From Paenibacillus sp. MMS18-CY102 (GTDB lineage Bacteria; Bacillota; Bacilli; Paenibacillales; Paenibacillaceae), in assembly GCF_009789195.1 (NCBI RefSeq), contig NZ_WSTC01000025.1, positions 22,301 to 86,300 of the forward strand: 64,000 nt of DNA, read 5' to 3'. The position numbers and the translations under genes are program-made. Every line of letters starts with the position of its first letter. Position 1 is the first letter of the stretch. The notes under the pieces are model-generated. The model did no database searches. It saw only the letters and a list, made by a program, of their open reading frames with translations, and had not been told where the DNA came from. Below are positions 17,485 to 27,191 of this stretch, in pieces.

Positions 17485-18234
17485 ATGATCGATATTCGCA
17501 AAGCAGCATCAATATTTAGCCAAGACGCAGGGTGGCTGGAGAGCCGGCATCATTTCTCATTCGGGAGTTATTATGAGGAAGATAATCGGTTTTTCGGCCC
17601 TTTGTGCGTATTTAACCATGATATTATTGCGGGGAATCGCGGGTTCGGCGCCCATCCGCATCGGGAGATGGAGATTGTATCGGTTGTGCTGCGCGGCGAG
17701 CTTCAGCATGAAGACAGCTCCGGCCATAAGGCCGTAACGGCATTCGGAGGCATTCAGAGGATGAGTGCGGGCACGGGCATTATTCATTCCGAGATTAATC
17801 CGGGCGATGAACCGGTGGAGTTAATGCAAATTTGGTTCATTCCGGCTAACAGCAGATTGGAGCCATCGTACGAAACCTCGCATTATGATCCAGAAGCGCT
17901 TTATGGGGGCTGGCTGCCTGTTGTAACGCCAACGGGAGGCGCTCATGCTGCGGCGATTCATCAGGATGTAACGATTTATTTGGCCAAACTGCATGCGGGC
18001 ACAGAAACGGCATTCGAAGCGGAAGCTGGCAGGCTGCAATATCTGTACATGATGGATGGCACCGCCAAGCTGAATGGCGAGCATGAGCTAGAGCAAGGCG
18101 ATACTGTCCGATTGACGTCGGAGACGGCAATTCGGCTTGAAGCGAATGAGAATGTTAGTGCAGGTGCCAATGGGATCGTATTTGCCCTATTGATCGACAT
18201 GACGGCGGAACCACAGGGAGGCGATATCGGATGA
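17485..18234 (+). CDS. Pirin family protein (quercetinase-like bicupin)
   Basis: This is a two-domain cupin of the pirin/YhhW family, an iron-dependent protein with quercetin 2,3-dioxygenase activity in some members. The metal-binding set HPHREMEIVSVV (about residue 55), H in GELQHEDS and GTGIIHSE (about 95-105) matches the family. The C-terminal cupin lacks metal ligands, as usual. The ATG at 17485 follows GGAGG (17471-17475). Its stop overlaps the start of the next gene (ATGA). The physiological substrate is unknown. Confidence 0.88.
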   Translation: MIDIRKAASIFSQDAGWLESRHHFSFGSYYEEDNRFFGPLCVFNHDIIAGNRGFGAHPHREMEIVSVVLRGELQHEDSSGHKAVTAFGGIQRMSAGTGIIHSEINPGDEPVELMQIWFIPANSRLEPSYETSHYDPEALYGGWLPVVTPTGGAHAAAIHQDVTIYLAKLHAGTETAFEAEAGRLQYLYMMDGTAKLNGEHELEQGDTVRLTSETAIRLEANENVSAGANGIVFALLIDMTAEPQGGDIG

Positions 18235-18629
18235 CGCAGCCACAGCAGCCATCGCAACGCATGCAAAGCGAGCTTCGCCCTGGGCGCATATCGCCGCCGC
18301 CAGTGGGATCGAAGGCATTAATTAAACTGGCTATCGGCAGATTGCTGATTGATACGTTATCCGCTGGACTGCCTTTCGATGTGCGGGAAGCGGAAGGGCG
18401 CTGGACGATTGCCGTAACGGGCGTTGAGCCGGAACAAGCAGCCTACATTGCGGCGAATGCAGCGCATTTGAACCTGTTTTATTTTGAAGCATTGTCCGAG
18501 CGTGAAGGGGATGTGCAAAAATTTTGGATGTATGACGAGCATCAGCCGCATGTCCATTATGAGCAAAGCACGCGGGTTTTATCGTTAACGGTCGGTTCAT
18601 TCATGTCCTATTCGAATGAGAAGGTGTAG
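18231..18629 (+). CDS. Conserved-looking protein of unknown function
   Basis: A 132-residue soluble protein with a proline- and glutamine-rich N-terminus and a compact alpha/beta core (ALIKLAIGRLLIDTL..., FWMYDEHQPHVHYE). It contains no recognised motif. Four-base overlap with the pirin gene and a 5-bp gap to the hemolysin III gene put it in the same operon. The coupled start supports translation, but the function is unknown. Confidence 0.65.
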   Translation: MTQPQQPSQRMQSELRPGRISPPPVGSKALIKLAIGRLLIDTLSAGLPFDVREAEGRWTIAVTGVEPEQAAYIAANAAHLNLFYFEALSEREGDVQKFWMYDEHQPHVHYEQSTRVLSLTVGSFMSYSNEKV

Positions 18630-18634
18630 CGGCT

Positions 18635-19273
18635 ATGGCGAATACGCATACGTATACCCGCCGTGAAGAAGTAGCTAATGCCGTTACGCACGGCTTCGGA
18701 GCCGTGTTGAGCGTCGCGGCGCTCGTGCTTTTAATTGTGTTTGCTTCGTTGAAGGGCACGGCAGTTCACGTCGTTAGCTTCACGATCTATGGCTCCTCGA
18801 TGCTACTCTTGTATGCGGCATCGACACTCGTGCATAGCTTCCCGGAAGGGAAAGCGAAGAACGTGTTCGAGGTGCTGGACCACTCCTTTATTTATGTGTT
18901 TATCGCGGGCACCTATACGCCGATTTTGTTCCATATTGTACAAGGGACGCTCGGCTGGGCGCTATTCGGGATTGTGTGGGGCGTTGCAGTAGCAGGCGTT
19001 GTGTTCAAATCGTTCTTCGCCTCCAAGTTTCTGTTCACCTCTACGCTGCTGTATATCGCGATGGGATGGACTATCGTATTTGCTTGGGGGCCGCTTGTTG
19101 AAGGGCTTGCTCCCGGCGGGCTAAGGCTGCTCGTTACGGGAGGCGTCCTCTACACAATGGGCACTGTCTTTTACATGTGGCGGAGCTTCCCCTATCATCA
19201 TGCGGTCTGGCATTTGTTCGTGCTGGGCGGCTCGATCGTCCACTTCTTCGCGATTCTTCTTTATATTTTGTGA
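18635..19273 (+). CDS. Hemolysin III family (PAQR/TrhA-like) membrane protein
   Basis: This is a seven-helix membrane protein of the bacterial PAQR/hemolysin III family (YqfA/TrhA), linked to membrane fluidity control; lytic activity is not implied. The family residues are visible: EEVANAVTHGFGA at the N-terminus, STLVHSF near residue 68, the metal-site motif LDHSFIYVFIAGTYTP (about 87-102), and two C-terminal histidines in YHHAVWHLFVLGG. Length (212) is typical. It is the last gene of the pirin operon and is followed by a strong terminator. Confidence 0.92.
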   Translation: MANTHTYTRREEVANAVTHGFGAVLSVAALVLLIVFASLKGTAVHVVSFTIYGSSMLLLYAASTLVHSFPEGKAKNVFEVLDHSFIYVFIAGTYTPILFHIVQGTLGWALFGIVWGVAVAGVVFKSFFASKFLFTSTLLYIAMGWTIVFAWGPLVEGLAPGGLRLLVTGGVLYTMGTVFYMWRSFPYHHAVWHLFVLGGSIVHFFAILLYIL

Positions 19274-19335
19274 CAAATAAGATGGCACGAAAAGCGCGGG
19301 GCAGTGTTTTGAGATCCGCTGGGCCATAATAAAGG

Positions 19336-19381
19336 AGCTGTCTTAAACGCCAATGCTAATAGGCGTTTAGGACAGCTTTTT
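19336..19381 (+). terminator. Terminator of the pirin/hemolysin III operon
   Basis: AGCTGTCTTAAACGCC (19336-19351) pairs with GGCGTTTAGGACAGCT (19362-19377), followed by T residues. Confidence 0.88.
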
Positions 19382-19669
19382 CTTTTGTTCGCCGGCTTCG
19401 CTGAAGGGAAGAGCTTCCTCTCGGAAGTGCGTGCTACTCACTCTCAACGGATGTTGTGATGCGCCGCATGAGGAGGATAAGTGGGACCGAACTTTTTCAT
19501 TTATTGTCCTTGCCCAAAACAGAGAAAGCATCCTTTTTTATTTCACCGTATGCAATGGCGCCTTCTCACTTCCGCATTCCGCCTGCACGCACCGATGCCA
19601 CCTTGATGAAGACACCACTCGCTGCTGTAAGGCTAAACGGGATCAGGTAAACATTTTGAGCATTACAAT
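19382..19669. other. Gene-free stretch, possible relic frame
   Basis: No convincing gene. A plus-strand frame from 19456 gives about 64 residues (ELFHLLSLPKTEKASFFISP...) that looks vaguely protein-like. It has no good ribosome binding site and no recognised family. It may be random or a decayed fragment. It separates the hemolysin III terminator from the 3' end of glpD. Confidence 0.4.
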
Positions 19670-21373
19670 TTACTCTGCTTCCACAGGCGTTACTGCGTAA
19701 TGAAGCTCGGAAGCGAGCTCATCGGCATATGCCTGCTTCACTTGCTCGCTCCAGCCGAATTGCTCGCCCATGTAAGAGAGGACAACATCCTTCCACTTTA
19801 GAACGGTTGAACGGTCGAAGAGCAGGGCGCCTGTGCGGCGAATCCAGAAGTCGGCTGGCTTCACGGCCATCTCGTAATGAATGGCATAAACAAGCTCAGC
19901 CATAAGGGCAAGCGGAATGCCGCTGGTTGCCGCATCTTCCTTGTAATCGGCCGCCAGCACGAATAGCTTCGGCGCATTGGAGCCGTACCGCCGAGCGATT
20001 CGTTCCGTTTCTTGCGCGGACAGCCCAGCGCCAGCGCCTGTCTCTCGCATGGACGCAATGAATGCCGGGAATTGGGCGGAGCCCCCGACGTCGCCACCGG
20101 ATAACGGCAAGTGCTTCGTCATGCTCGGCCCGAATGTGCCAATGCCTTCGGCCTCCAGCTGGGAGGCGGCGCGGTTGACGACCGTTTCGGCCATTTTGCG
20201 ATAGCCCGTCAGCTTGCCGCCAGCCATCGACAGCAAACCGGATGCCGATTGGAAAACCTCATCCCGGCGTGAAATTTCGGACGGGTCCTTGCCTTCCTGG
20301 TGAATGAGCGGGCGCAGGCCAGCCCAGCTGGACTCGACGTCCTGCGCGGTAAGCTTAAGCGTAGGGAACATGCCGTTGGCAGCGTTCAGAATGTACGCGA
20401 GATCTTTCTTCGTCATGCGTGGATGCACTTTATCCGCTTTGTAATTCGTATCGGTCGTCCCAATGTACGTCTTGCCGTCACGCGGAATTGCGAACACCAT
20501 CCGCTTGTCAGGCGTATCAAAGTAAATCGCTTGGCGAAGCGGGAACCGGGACTGGTCGAACACGAGATGGACGCCTTTGGTGAGATGCAGCGTTTTGCCT
20601 TGCTTGGAGCCGTCCGCTTCGCGAAGCGTATCAACCCACGGGCCTGCAGCGTTAATGATCTTGGCAGCCCGCACTTCCGCCGTGGCGCCAGTCAGCAGGT
20701 CGGTGACGCGAACGCCGTTTATTTTGCCAGATGCATCGTATAGGAATGATTCGGCTTTGACATAAGGCATGGCCAATGCGCCAGCTTCAACCGATTTCTT
20801 CATGGTTTCAATCGTCAATCGCGCGTCATCCGTGCGGTATTCGACGTAGTAGCCGCCGCCCTTCAGGTTCGTGCGATTGAGCAGCGGCTCGCGCTCGGCA
20901 GTAGCGGCAGTGCTGAGCATCTTGCGGCGCTCCTTCTTCTTCACGCCGGCTAAGAAGTCGTATACGCGAAGCCCGAGCGACGTTGAGAAGCGGCCGAAGG
21001 TGCCCCCTTTGTAGAAGGGCAAGAGCATCCATTCGGGCGTCGTAATGTGCGGACCGTTCTCATAGACGATGGCGCGTTCCTTGCCGACCTCGGCTACGAC
21101 ACCGATCTCAAGCTGCTTCAAGTAGCGAAGCCCGCCGTGGACTAGCTTAGTCGAGCGGCTGGACGTGCCCGCAGCGAAGTCCTGCATATCGATTACAGCG
21201 GTACGGATGCCTCTGGTCTGTGCATCAAGCGCTATGCCTGCTCCCGTAATGCCGCCTCCGATGACGAGCAGCTCGAACGTTTGGTTTTGCAGCCGCTCGA
21301 ATTGGCTGCTCCGTTGAAGCGCGCTCCAAGTGCCTGGTTTCGTGTTTATATCGTTAGTCGTAATGGATGGCAT
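19670..21373 (-). CDS. glpD: Aerobic glycerol-3-phosphate dehydrogenase
   Basis: This FAD enzyme oxidises sn-glycerol 3-phosphate to dihydroxyacetone phosphate at the membrane and passes electrons to quinone. The dinucleotide-binding motif VIGGGITGAGIALDA lies near residues 37-51, and family features follow: FAAGTSSRSTKLVHGGLRYL (about 65-84), NAAGPWVD and TYIGTTDTNY. Length, 567, is normal (B. subtilis GlpD is 555). It lies downstream of glpK behind a long leader terminator, the arrangement in which GlpP antitermination controls glpD in Bacillus. Confidence 0.96.
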   Translation of the reverse strand: MPSITTNDINTKPGTWSALQRSSQFERLQNQTFELLVIGGGITGAGIALDAQTRGIRTAVIDMQDFAAGTSSRSTKLVHGGLRYLKQLEIGVVAEVGKERAIVYENGPHITTPEWMLLPFYKGGTFGRFSTSLGLRVYDFLAGVKKKERRKMLSTAATAEREPLLNRTNLKGGGYYVEYRTDDARLTIETMKKSVEAGALAMPYVKAESFLYDASGKINGVRVTDLLTGATAEVRAAKIINAAGPWVDTLREADGSKQGKTLHLTKGVHLVFDQSRFPLRQAIYFDTPDKRMVFAIPRDGKTYIGTTDTNYKADKVHPRMTKKDLAYILNAANGMFPTLKLTAQDVESSWAGLRPLIHQEGKDPSEISRRDEVFQSASGLLSMAGGKLTGYRKMAETVVNRAASQLEAEGIGTFGPSMTKHLPLSGGDVGGSAQFPAFIASMRETGAGAGLSAQETERIARRYGSNAPKLFVLAADYKEDAATSGIPLALMAELVYAIHYEMAVKPADFWIRRTGALLFDRSTVLKWKDVVLSYMGEQFGWSEQVKQAYADELASELHYAVTPVEAE

Positions 21374-21430
21374 ATCGTTTCGCTCCTTCGTTTATAGCTT
21401 GCACAGGAATGCCCTGAATACTGCAGAAAC

Positions 21431-21491
21431 AAAAAAACCGCGAACACCCGCCGCTCTGCTATGAAAGCAGAACAGCGGGCATACGCGGTTT
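21431..21491 (-). promoter_or_regulatory. glpD leader terminator, probable GlpP antitermination target
   Basis: Read on the minus strand, AAACCGCG (21491-21484) pairs with CGCGGTTT (21442-21435). A 14-base inner stem (21479-21466 with 21460-21447) continues the hairpin, and seven T residues follow. It lies about 60 bp before glpD. In B. subtilis a terminator in the glpD leader is overridden by GlpP with glycerol 3-phosphate. The glpP gene is close by here, so the same control is inferred. It also ends glpK transcripts. Confidence 0.75.
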
Positions 21492-21528
21492 CTCCAGGTC
21501 TCCAACCGGTTCATTAACTTGTAACGAC

Positions 21529-21557
21529 AGTATAGCACAAATCACGCGAGTGGTGCA
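21529..21557 (-). promoter_or_regulatory. Candidate glpD promoter
   Basis: On the minus strand a TATACT -10 (21534-21529) has a poor TGCACC -35 17 bp upstream. It lies before the leader terminator, which is where a separate glpD promoter is expected. Confidence 0.4.
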
Positions 21558-21578
21558 TGGCATTTATGCCCAGCTTGC

Positions 21579-23650
<2,072 letters not shown>

Positions 23651-23704
23651 TGGGAAACCTCCTACAGCTGATGGTTGCGGAACAAACCCGTTTGCATGGA
23701 GCAA

Positions 23705-23733
23705 ATCGTACGTAATATTTTTGTAAAAGTAAA
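23705..23733 (-). promoter_or_regulatory. Candidate glpPK promoter
   Basis: On the minus strand TTTACT (23733-23728) and TACGAT (23710-23705) are separated by 17 bp. They lie about 55 bp upstream of the glpP start. Confidence 0.5.
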
Positions 23734-23852
23734 GGGTTACACCGAAATCGGGACGTATGGCCGACTGGTACGGATTGCCCGAAGTGGCGTACAATAAGGG
23801 AAATACTGCGGCCAGAATGCAGGACAGGCGCGGTGTTGGGCGTTTGCTGCAT

Positions 23853-23893
23853 TTGACAAATGGGCATCAACTTAATATACTTACAAAAAGTAA
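23853..23893 (+). promoter_or_regulatory. Consensus sigma-A promoter with palindromic operator
   Basis: TTGACA (23853-23858) and TATACT (23876-23881) with a 17-bp spacer are near-perfect. TTACAAAAAGTAA (23881-23893), a TTAC-N5-GTAA palindrome, begins in the -10 element, where a repressor would block initiation. Related GTAAC half-sites recur in the leader (around 23908 and 23933). The leader before the start codon is about 106 bases. Confidence 0.75.
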
Positions 23894-23987
23894 CCACAGT
23901 ATGCAAAGTAACGGATTTGTTGCTTGCCAAATGGTAACACTATAGACAAAAAGCAGGACGCCGGTGGTATGGGGAGGAGCAATACTC

Positions 23988-24752
23988 ATGCATTCAATTC
24001 AGACGGACATTATTTCCATTCTTAAACGCAAAATTACAACGGTGCCAAGTGGCGACAAAAGCATCTACTTGGTCGGTCCGGTCAGGCTGCCTGTCAATCT
24101 AGACGGGGAGACCCATATTTTCCAATGGTATTGCTGGCTTCGCTGTGACAGTATTGCTGGGGATTCTTGCAGCGACGAGACCACGACAACCGAGCAAATT
24201 ATTGCAAGGCTGTCCGCTTCTAATCTGGCGGAGATGCAGCAATCAAGCGTGCTCGTGTATGGCGATTTCGCTGAAGTTCCGGATACACTGATACGTATGC
24301 ATAGCATTTGCCATACAGGCGATATTTTTGGCAGCAAACGGTGCGATTGCGGCTACCAGCTGAAGCAATCGATGAAGATGATTGTGGCGAATGGCTCGGG
24401 CGCATTGTTCTATCTCGCGAACCATGAAGGACGCGGCATTGGCTTATTCAGCAAAGCGATGGCTTACGTGCTTCAGGAAGAAGGCTACGACACGGTCGAT
24501 GCCAACTTGCAGCTCGGCTTCCAAGATGATATCCGCAGCTACGATGACGCAATTCAAGTGCTCAAGCAACTGCGCTCGAAGCCGGTAACGCTCATTACGA
24601 ACAACCCGCGGAAGATGGATGCGCTTGTCGCATCAGGCGCGGATGTATCGGGGCGTGTGCCGCTATGGGGCGACGTTTCGGAGTTTAATAAAAAGTATTT
24701 GGAGACCAAAGTCATGCGGTCTGGGCATTTTGAAGGGCGTGCAACCGATTAA
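23988..24752 (+). CDS. GTP cyclohydrolase II homologue (RibA-like)
   Basis: Probably opens the GTP imidazole ring to a diamino-pyrimidine product. The zinc-site signature HSICHTGDIFGSKRCDCGYQL is complete with its three cysteines (about residues 104-124). NHEGRGIGLFSKA, LQLGFQDDIRSY and TLITNNPRKM follow as in RibA. It is free-standing: no DHBP synthase (RibB) domain and no rib genes adjoin it. It may therefore serve a side pathway, or be a dedicated or redundant copy. The ATG at 23988 has GGGGAGGAG upstream. A strong promoter with an operator-like palindrome lies about 107 bp upstream. Confidence 0.85.
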   Translation: MHSIQTDIISILKRKITTVPSGDKSIYLVGPVRLPVNLDGETHIFQWYCWLRCDSIAGDSCSDETTTTEQIIARLSASNLAEMQQSSVLVYGDFAEVPDTLIRMHSICHTGDIFGSKRCDCGYQLKQSMKMIVANGSGALFYLANHEGRGIGLFSKAMAYVLQEEGYDTVDANLQLGFQDDIRSYDDAIQVLKQLRSKPVTLITNNPRKMDALVASGADVSGRVPLWGDVSEFNKKYLETKVMRSGHFEGRATD

Positions 24753-24754
24753 GG

Positions 24755-24798
24755 AACAGCACAAAGGACGAGCGGAGACGCTCGTCCTTTGTGCTGTT
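24755..24798. terminator. Perfect stem-loop between convergent genes
   Basis: 19-base arms (24755-24773 and 24780-24798) pair perfectly around a short loop, directly after the ribA-like stop. The T tract is poor, but the position between convergent genes suggests a bidirectional terminator. Confidence 0.65.
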
Positions 24799-24815
24799 CG
24801 GAAAATCGGGAAGGG

Positions 24816-25643
24816 CTAGGACAATTCGTCCGGTTCGGTCGGCCGAGGCGGCGGAGACGGGCACCAGCCTAGCGCGCCTTCACATAATGCAGCGGCGAAT
24901 GCGGGGTCATCTTTGGACAGATTGGCAAAATAGCTGCTCAGCACGTGATTGCCGGAGACGGAGCCCATGCGGAACGAACGTTTCACTTCTGTTTTGACAT
25001 GCATGTAGTAGAATAACTTCCGTTTTTTGGGCTGCCGGTAGACGAGCGGCGGCAGCAGCGGGACGATGTCGAATTCATTTTGCACGCGCCAATGCTCCTT
25101 GATCATGCGATTATAGATGCGGGAAAACTTTGGATCGCCGACACGCGGCGCACCGAAAGTGTATACGGTCGGTTCACGCAAGTCATTGAATGCGGTATCG
25201 AGCGCAGCAAGTGTAGCCAGCGCGCCGCCAAGGCTATGTCCGGTAATATAGAGTTTCTTGTCAGGCGAAACATTACGCACCAAGGCCAGCACTTTATCTC
25301 GACAACTCATATAGATATCAGTAAATCCTTTATGGGTTAGGCTCGGCGGCTTTACCGGCTTGCACCTGATTTGCTGCGAAATGAAGTCAGACACCCATTC
25401 CATCACAGAGCCAGTGCCGCGAAACGCCAATATGGCGGAATGTTCCGATTCAATGAGAAATCCAAAGTATTCGGGCTTGCTTTCATAGGCTTGCGCTTTG
25501 ATCGTGCCGACCGCCCTGTAGCCGGCGGGCATGAGGAACATGCCGTCCCGGCTTTTGAACTGCACATAGGTTTGTTCGCATACTGCCGCCAAAAAAAGTG
25601 CCGTCCGGATATCGAATACGGCCTCTTCGTCCTTGCTAGCCAT
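24816..25643 (-). CDS. Class 3 lipase family protein
   Basis: A serine esterase/lipase of the Lipase_3 (PF01764) family. The nucleophile elbow GHSLGGALATLAALD lies near residues 135-149. The aspartate is in QNEFDIVPLLPP (about 190) and the histidine in SGNHVLSSYF (about 230), completing the triad in the usual order. AFRGTGSVMEWVSDF (about 72-86) provides the oxyanion region. No signal peptide is seen, so it may be cytoplasmic. The C-terminus is proline-rich. The natural substrate is unknown. Confidence 0.88.
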   Translation of the reverse strand: MASKDEEAVFDIRTALFLAAVCEQTYVQFKSRDGMFLMPAGYRAVGTIKAQAYESKPEYFGFLIESEHSAILAFRGTGSVMEWVSDFISQQIRCKPVKPPSLTHKGFTDIYMSCRDKVLALVRNVSPDKKLYITGHSLGGALATLAALDTAFNDLREPTVYTFGAPRVGDPKFSRIYNRMIKEHWRVQNEFDIVPLLPPLVYRQPKKRKLFYYMHVKTEVKRSFRMGSVSGNHVLSSYFANLSKDDPAFAAALCEGALGWCPSPPPRPTEPDELS

Positions 25644-25760
25644 TGCCGTCTGCGCCTCCGTCCTATCCCAACGATTTTTGTCATGCCAACATGCTCCTTA
25701 CAGTGTATGTGGGCGGAGGGAGATTCGGAACTGCCGGTTCGGCTATTAACTGCTGGAACG

Positions 25761-25798
25761 AAAAAGCAGCAGCCTGACGCTAGGGCATCAGGCTGCTT
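25761..25798 (-). terminator. Terminator of the secreted hydrolase gene
   Basis: On the minus strand the hairpin (25798-25786 with 25779-25768) is followed by five T residues (25765-25761). Confidence 0.8.
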
Positions 25799-25811
25799 GC
25801 TAATAAAAGGT

Positions 25812-26855
25812 TTATTCATAGACCGCCGTACTTGGGTAATCGTAGAAATGCTCGCCAGGCAGCGAATGCAGGCGGAAGCCTCTCGACGCGTAATCGCGGT
25901 CGCTATATTTGGCCACGTACGAGACGTTCGCCGTGTAATAGTCCATGTAGTTCAGCAAGTAAGGCATCTCTCGCAAGACGTTATGCGAATTGCTGGCGGT
26001 GCTGTACTCCTTCGGGGCAACTCCATATCCGTCTAAAGAGAATATAGCGGCAGCCGCTTCGTTTGCCCGGAAAAACTTGCGGACAGCATCGCTCGAATAA
26101 GTGCCATAATTGATTGGGCTAATGCTCATCAGCTTCACGCCGAGCGTGTTGCGGTACATGAGCGATTTATCCATCTTAGAACGGAATCCGGAGCTGAACA
26201 CGCTTTTTTGTTCTTGGTTAGGAATATCAACAGGCTGCAACATGCTTTCCAACAGGTAGAGATCGCCGCCGCCTATTGCGGTTTTCTCGCCTTTCGAATT
26301 GTACGTGGCATTCACGGCACTGCCCATAATGTCATCGGGCTTCCAAGCATTCATGAACGCCTTCATCGATTGGGCGTGAACGTACTGTACCGCTTGGTTC
26401 ATCCGCTTGCGCGTAACGCCGTAATCATAGCCTGCGTCATCGAAGAAAATGCCGTCAGCGCCAGTTGTTTTCCAACGAACGGTTTTTTTCTGAATCATGC
26501 TCATCGATAGATTATCGGTTGTAACGCCCAGATCGATATAGCCGTAGATATGCACGCTTGGCTTTAGCTTTCGGACTTGTGCGATAATGCTGGCAGTTGA
26601 GTTGTGCGCTTCATGTGTCGTTTCTTCCAGGCCGGCGCCGAGTACGATGTAATCATATTCAGCGAATTGAAGCGCAGCCTCCTCGATCGTGCCTGTTTCA
26701 TTGATTTCGAGCGGGATGCCGTAATAGATCATGAGGCGATACCCAGTGTCGTTGCCCGCGGATACGGGTGTTGTGCTTGTGAGGGCGACTAGCAAGGCGC
26801 TGAGCAGAAGCACGCTTTTGAATACTAGCTGTGTCGGTTTGTCTAGGAACTTCAT
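25812..26855 (-). CDS. Secreted TIM-barrel hydrolase, GH114/GH166-like, divergent to the pel operon
   Basis: A signal peptide (about residues 1-33, ending TPVSAG) precedes a TIM-barrel-like domain. The segments YDYIVLGAGLEE, VHIYGYIDLG, GADGIFFDDAGYDYG (about 150-164) and MKAFMNAWKPDD resemble the TM1410/GH114 and PelA-hydrolase (GH166) barrels. Those families cleave galactosaminoglycans, including Pel. The paired aspartates in FFDD are likely acid residues of the site. It is transcribed away from the pel genes, whose PelA-type protein lacks this domain. I infer that it trims, releases or recycles the polymer. Substrate is unproven. The ATG at 26855 follows AAGGAGG; upstream codons look spurious. 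Confidence 0.7.
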   Translation of the reverse strand: MKFLDKPTQLVFKSVLLLSALLVALTSTTPVSAGNDTGYRLMIYYGIPLEINETGTIEEAALQFAEYDYIVLGAGLEETTHEAHNSTASIIAQVRKLKPSVHIYGYIDLGVTTDNLSMSMIQKKTVRWKTTGADGIFFDDAGYDYGVTRKRMNQAVQYVHAQSMKAFMNAWKPDDIMGSAVNATYNSKGEKTAIGGGDLYLLESMLQPVDIPNQEQKSVFSSGFRSKMDKSLMYRNTLGVKLMSISPINYGTYSSDAVRKFFRANEAAAAIFSLDGYGVAPKEYSTASNSHNVLREMPYLLNYMDYYTANVSYVAKYSDRDYASRGFRLHSLPGEHFYDYPSTAVYE

Positions 26856-26918
26856 GGCAGTCCTCCTTATGTCGGGCGCCGGCGTTGACCTTAAGTGTAC
26901 CAATAATTTATGTTATTA

Positions 26919-26948
26919 ATGATAGGTCTCTCGTAGGATAAAATGCAA
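26919..26948 (-). promoter_or_regulatory. Promoter of the secreted hydrolase gene
   Basis: On the minus strand TTGCAT (26948-26943) and TATCAT (26924-26919) are separated by 18 bp, about 65 bp before the start codon. Confidence 0.55.
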
Positions 26949-27091
26949 GCCCACCAACCGCCTATTTCTGTATTCGGGAGTGAGAAATGTAATAATCTAG
27001 TGTGAATTCGACGCATTCTTGTAACTTTCTTTGTCTTTATTGTCTATTAGTCTTGTAGGAATAGGGACTATTGTAATAGAATCGAACTATG

Positions 27092-27166
27092 AATTATTTG
27101 TAAATCCATCAAAAGATCGGGAAATTCTGGACTATCTTCTCGAATTGGTCAATTTGCAAATAAATT
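27092..27166 (+). promoter_or_regulatory. Possible structured leader of the pel operon
   Basis: The 336-bp gap between the divergent genes is AT-rich. AATTATTTGTAAAT (27092-27105) is nearly complementary to AATTTGCAAATAAATT (27151-27166), which would fold the last 100 bases before the TTG start of the first pel gene. I see no convincing plus-strand promoter and no c-di-GMP-I or II aptamer motif here. Confidence 0.35.
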
Positions 27167-27191
27167 AGGATATCGGGAGGGATCGATCGTT

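Noticed and set aside
23988..24752. FMN riboswitch or riboflavin operon
   Set aside because: No RFN element motifs in the 106-base leader and no other rib genes in the window.
24755..24798. Insertion sequence end or attachment site (perfect palindrome)
   Set aside because: No transposase or target duplication; its place between convergent genes fits a terminator.
26949..27191. c-di-GMP riboswitch before the pel operon
   Set aside because: Neither the GGACGCAAAGC block of type I nor a type II pseudoknot pattern is present; only a simple inverted repeat is seen.
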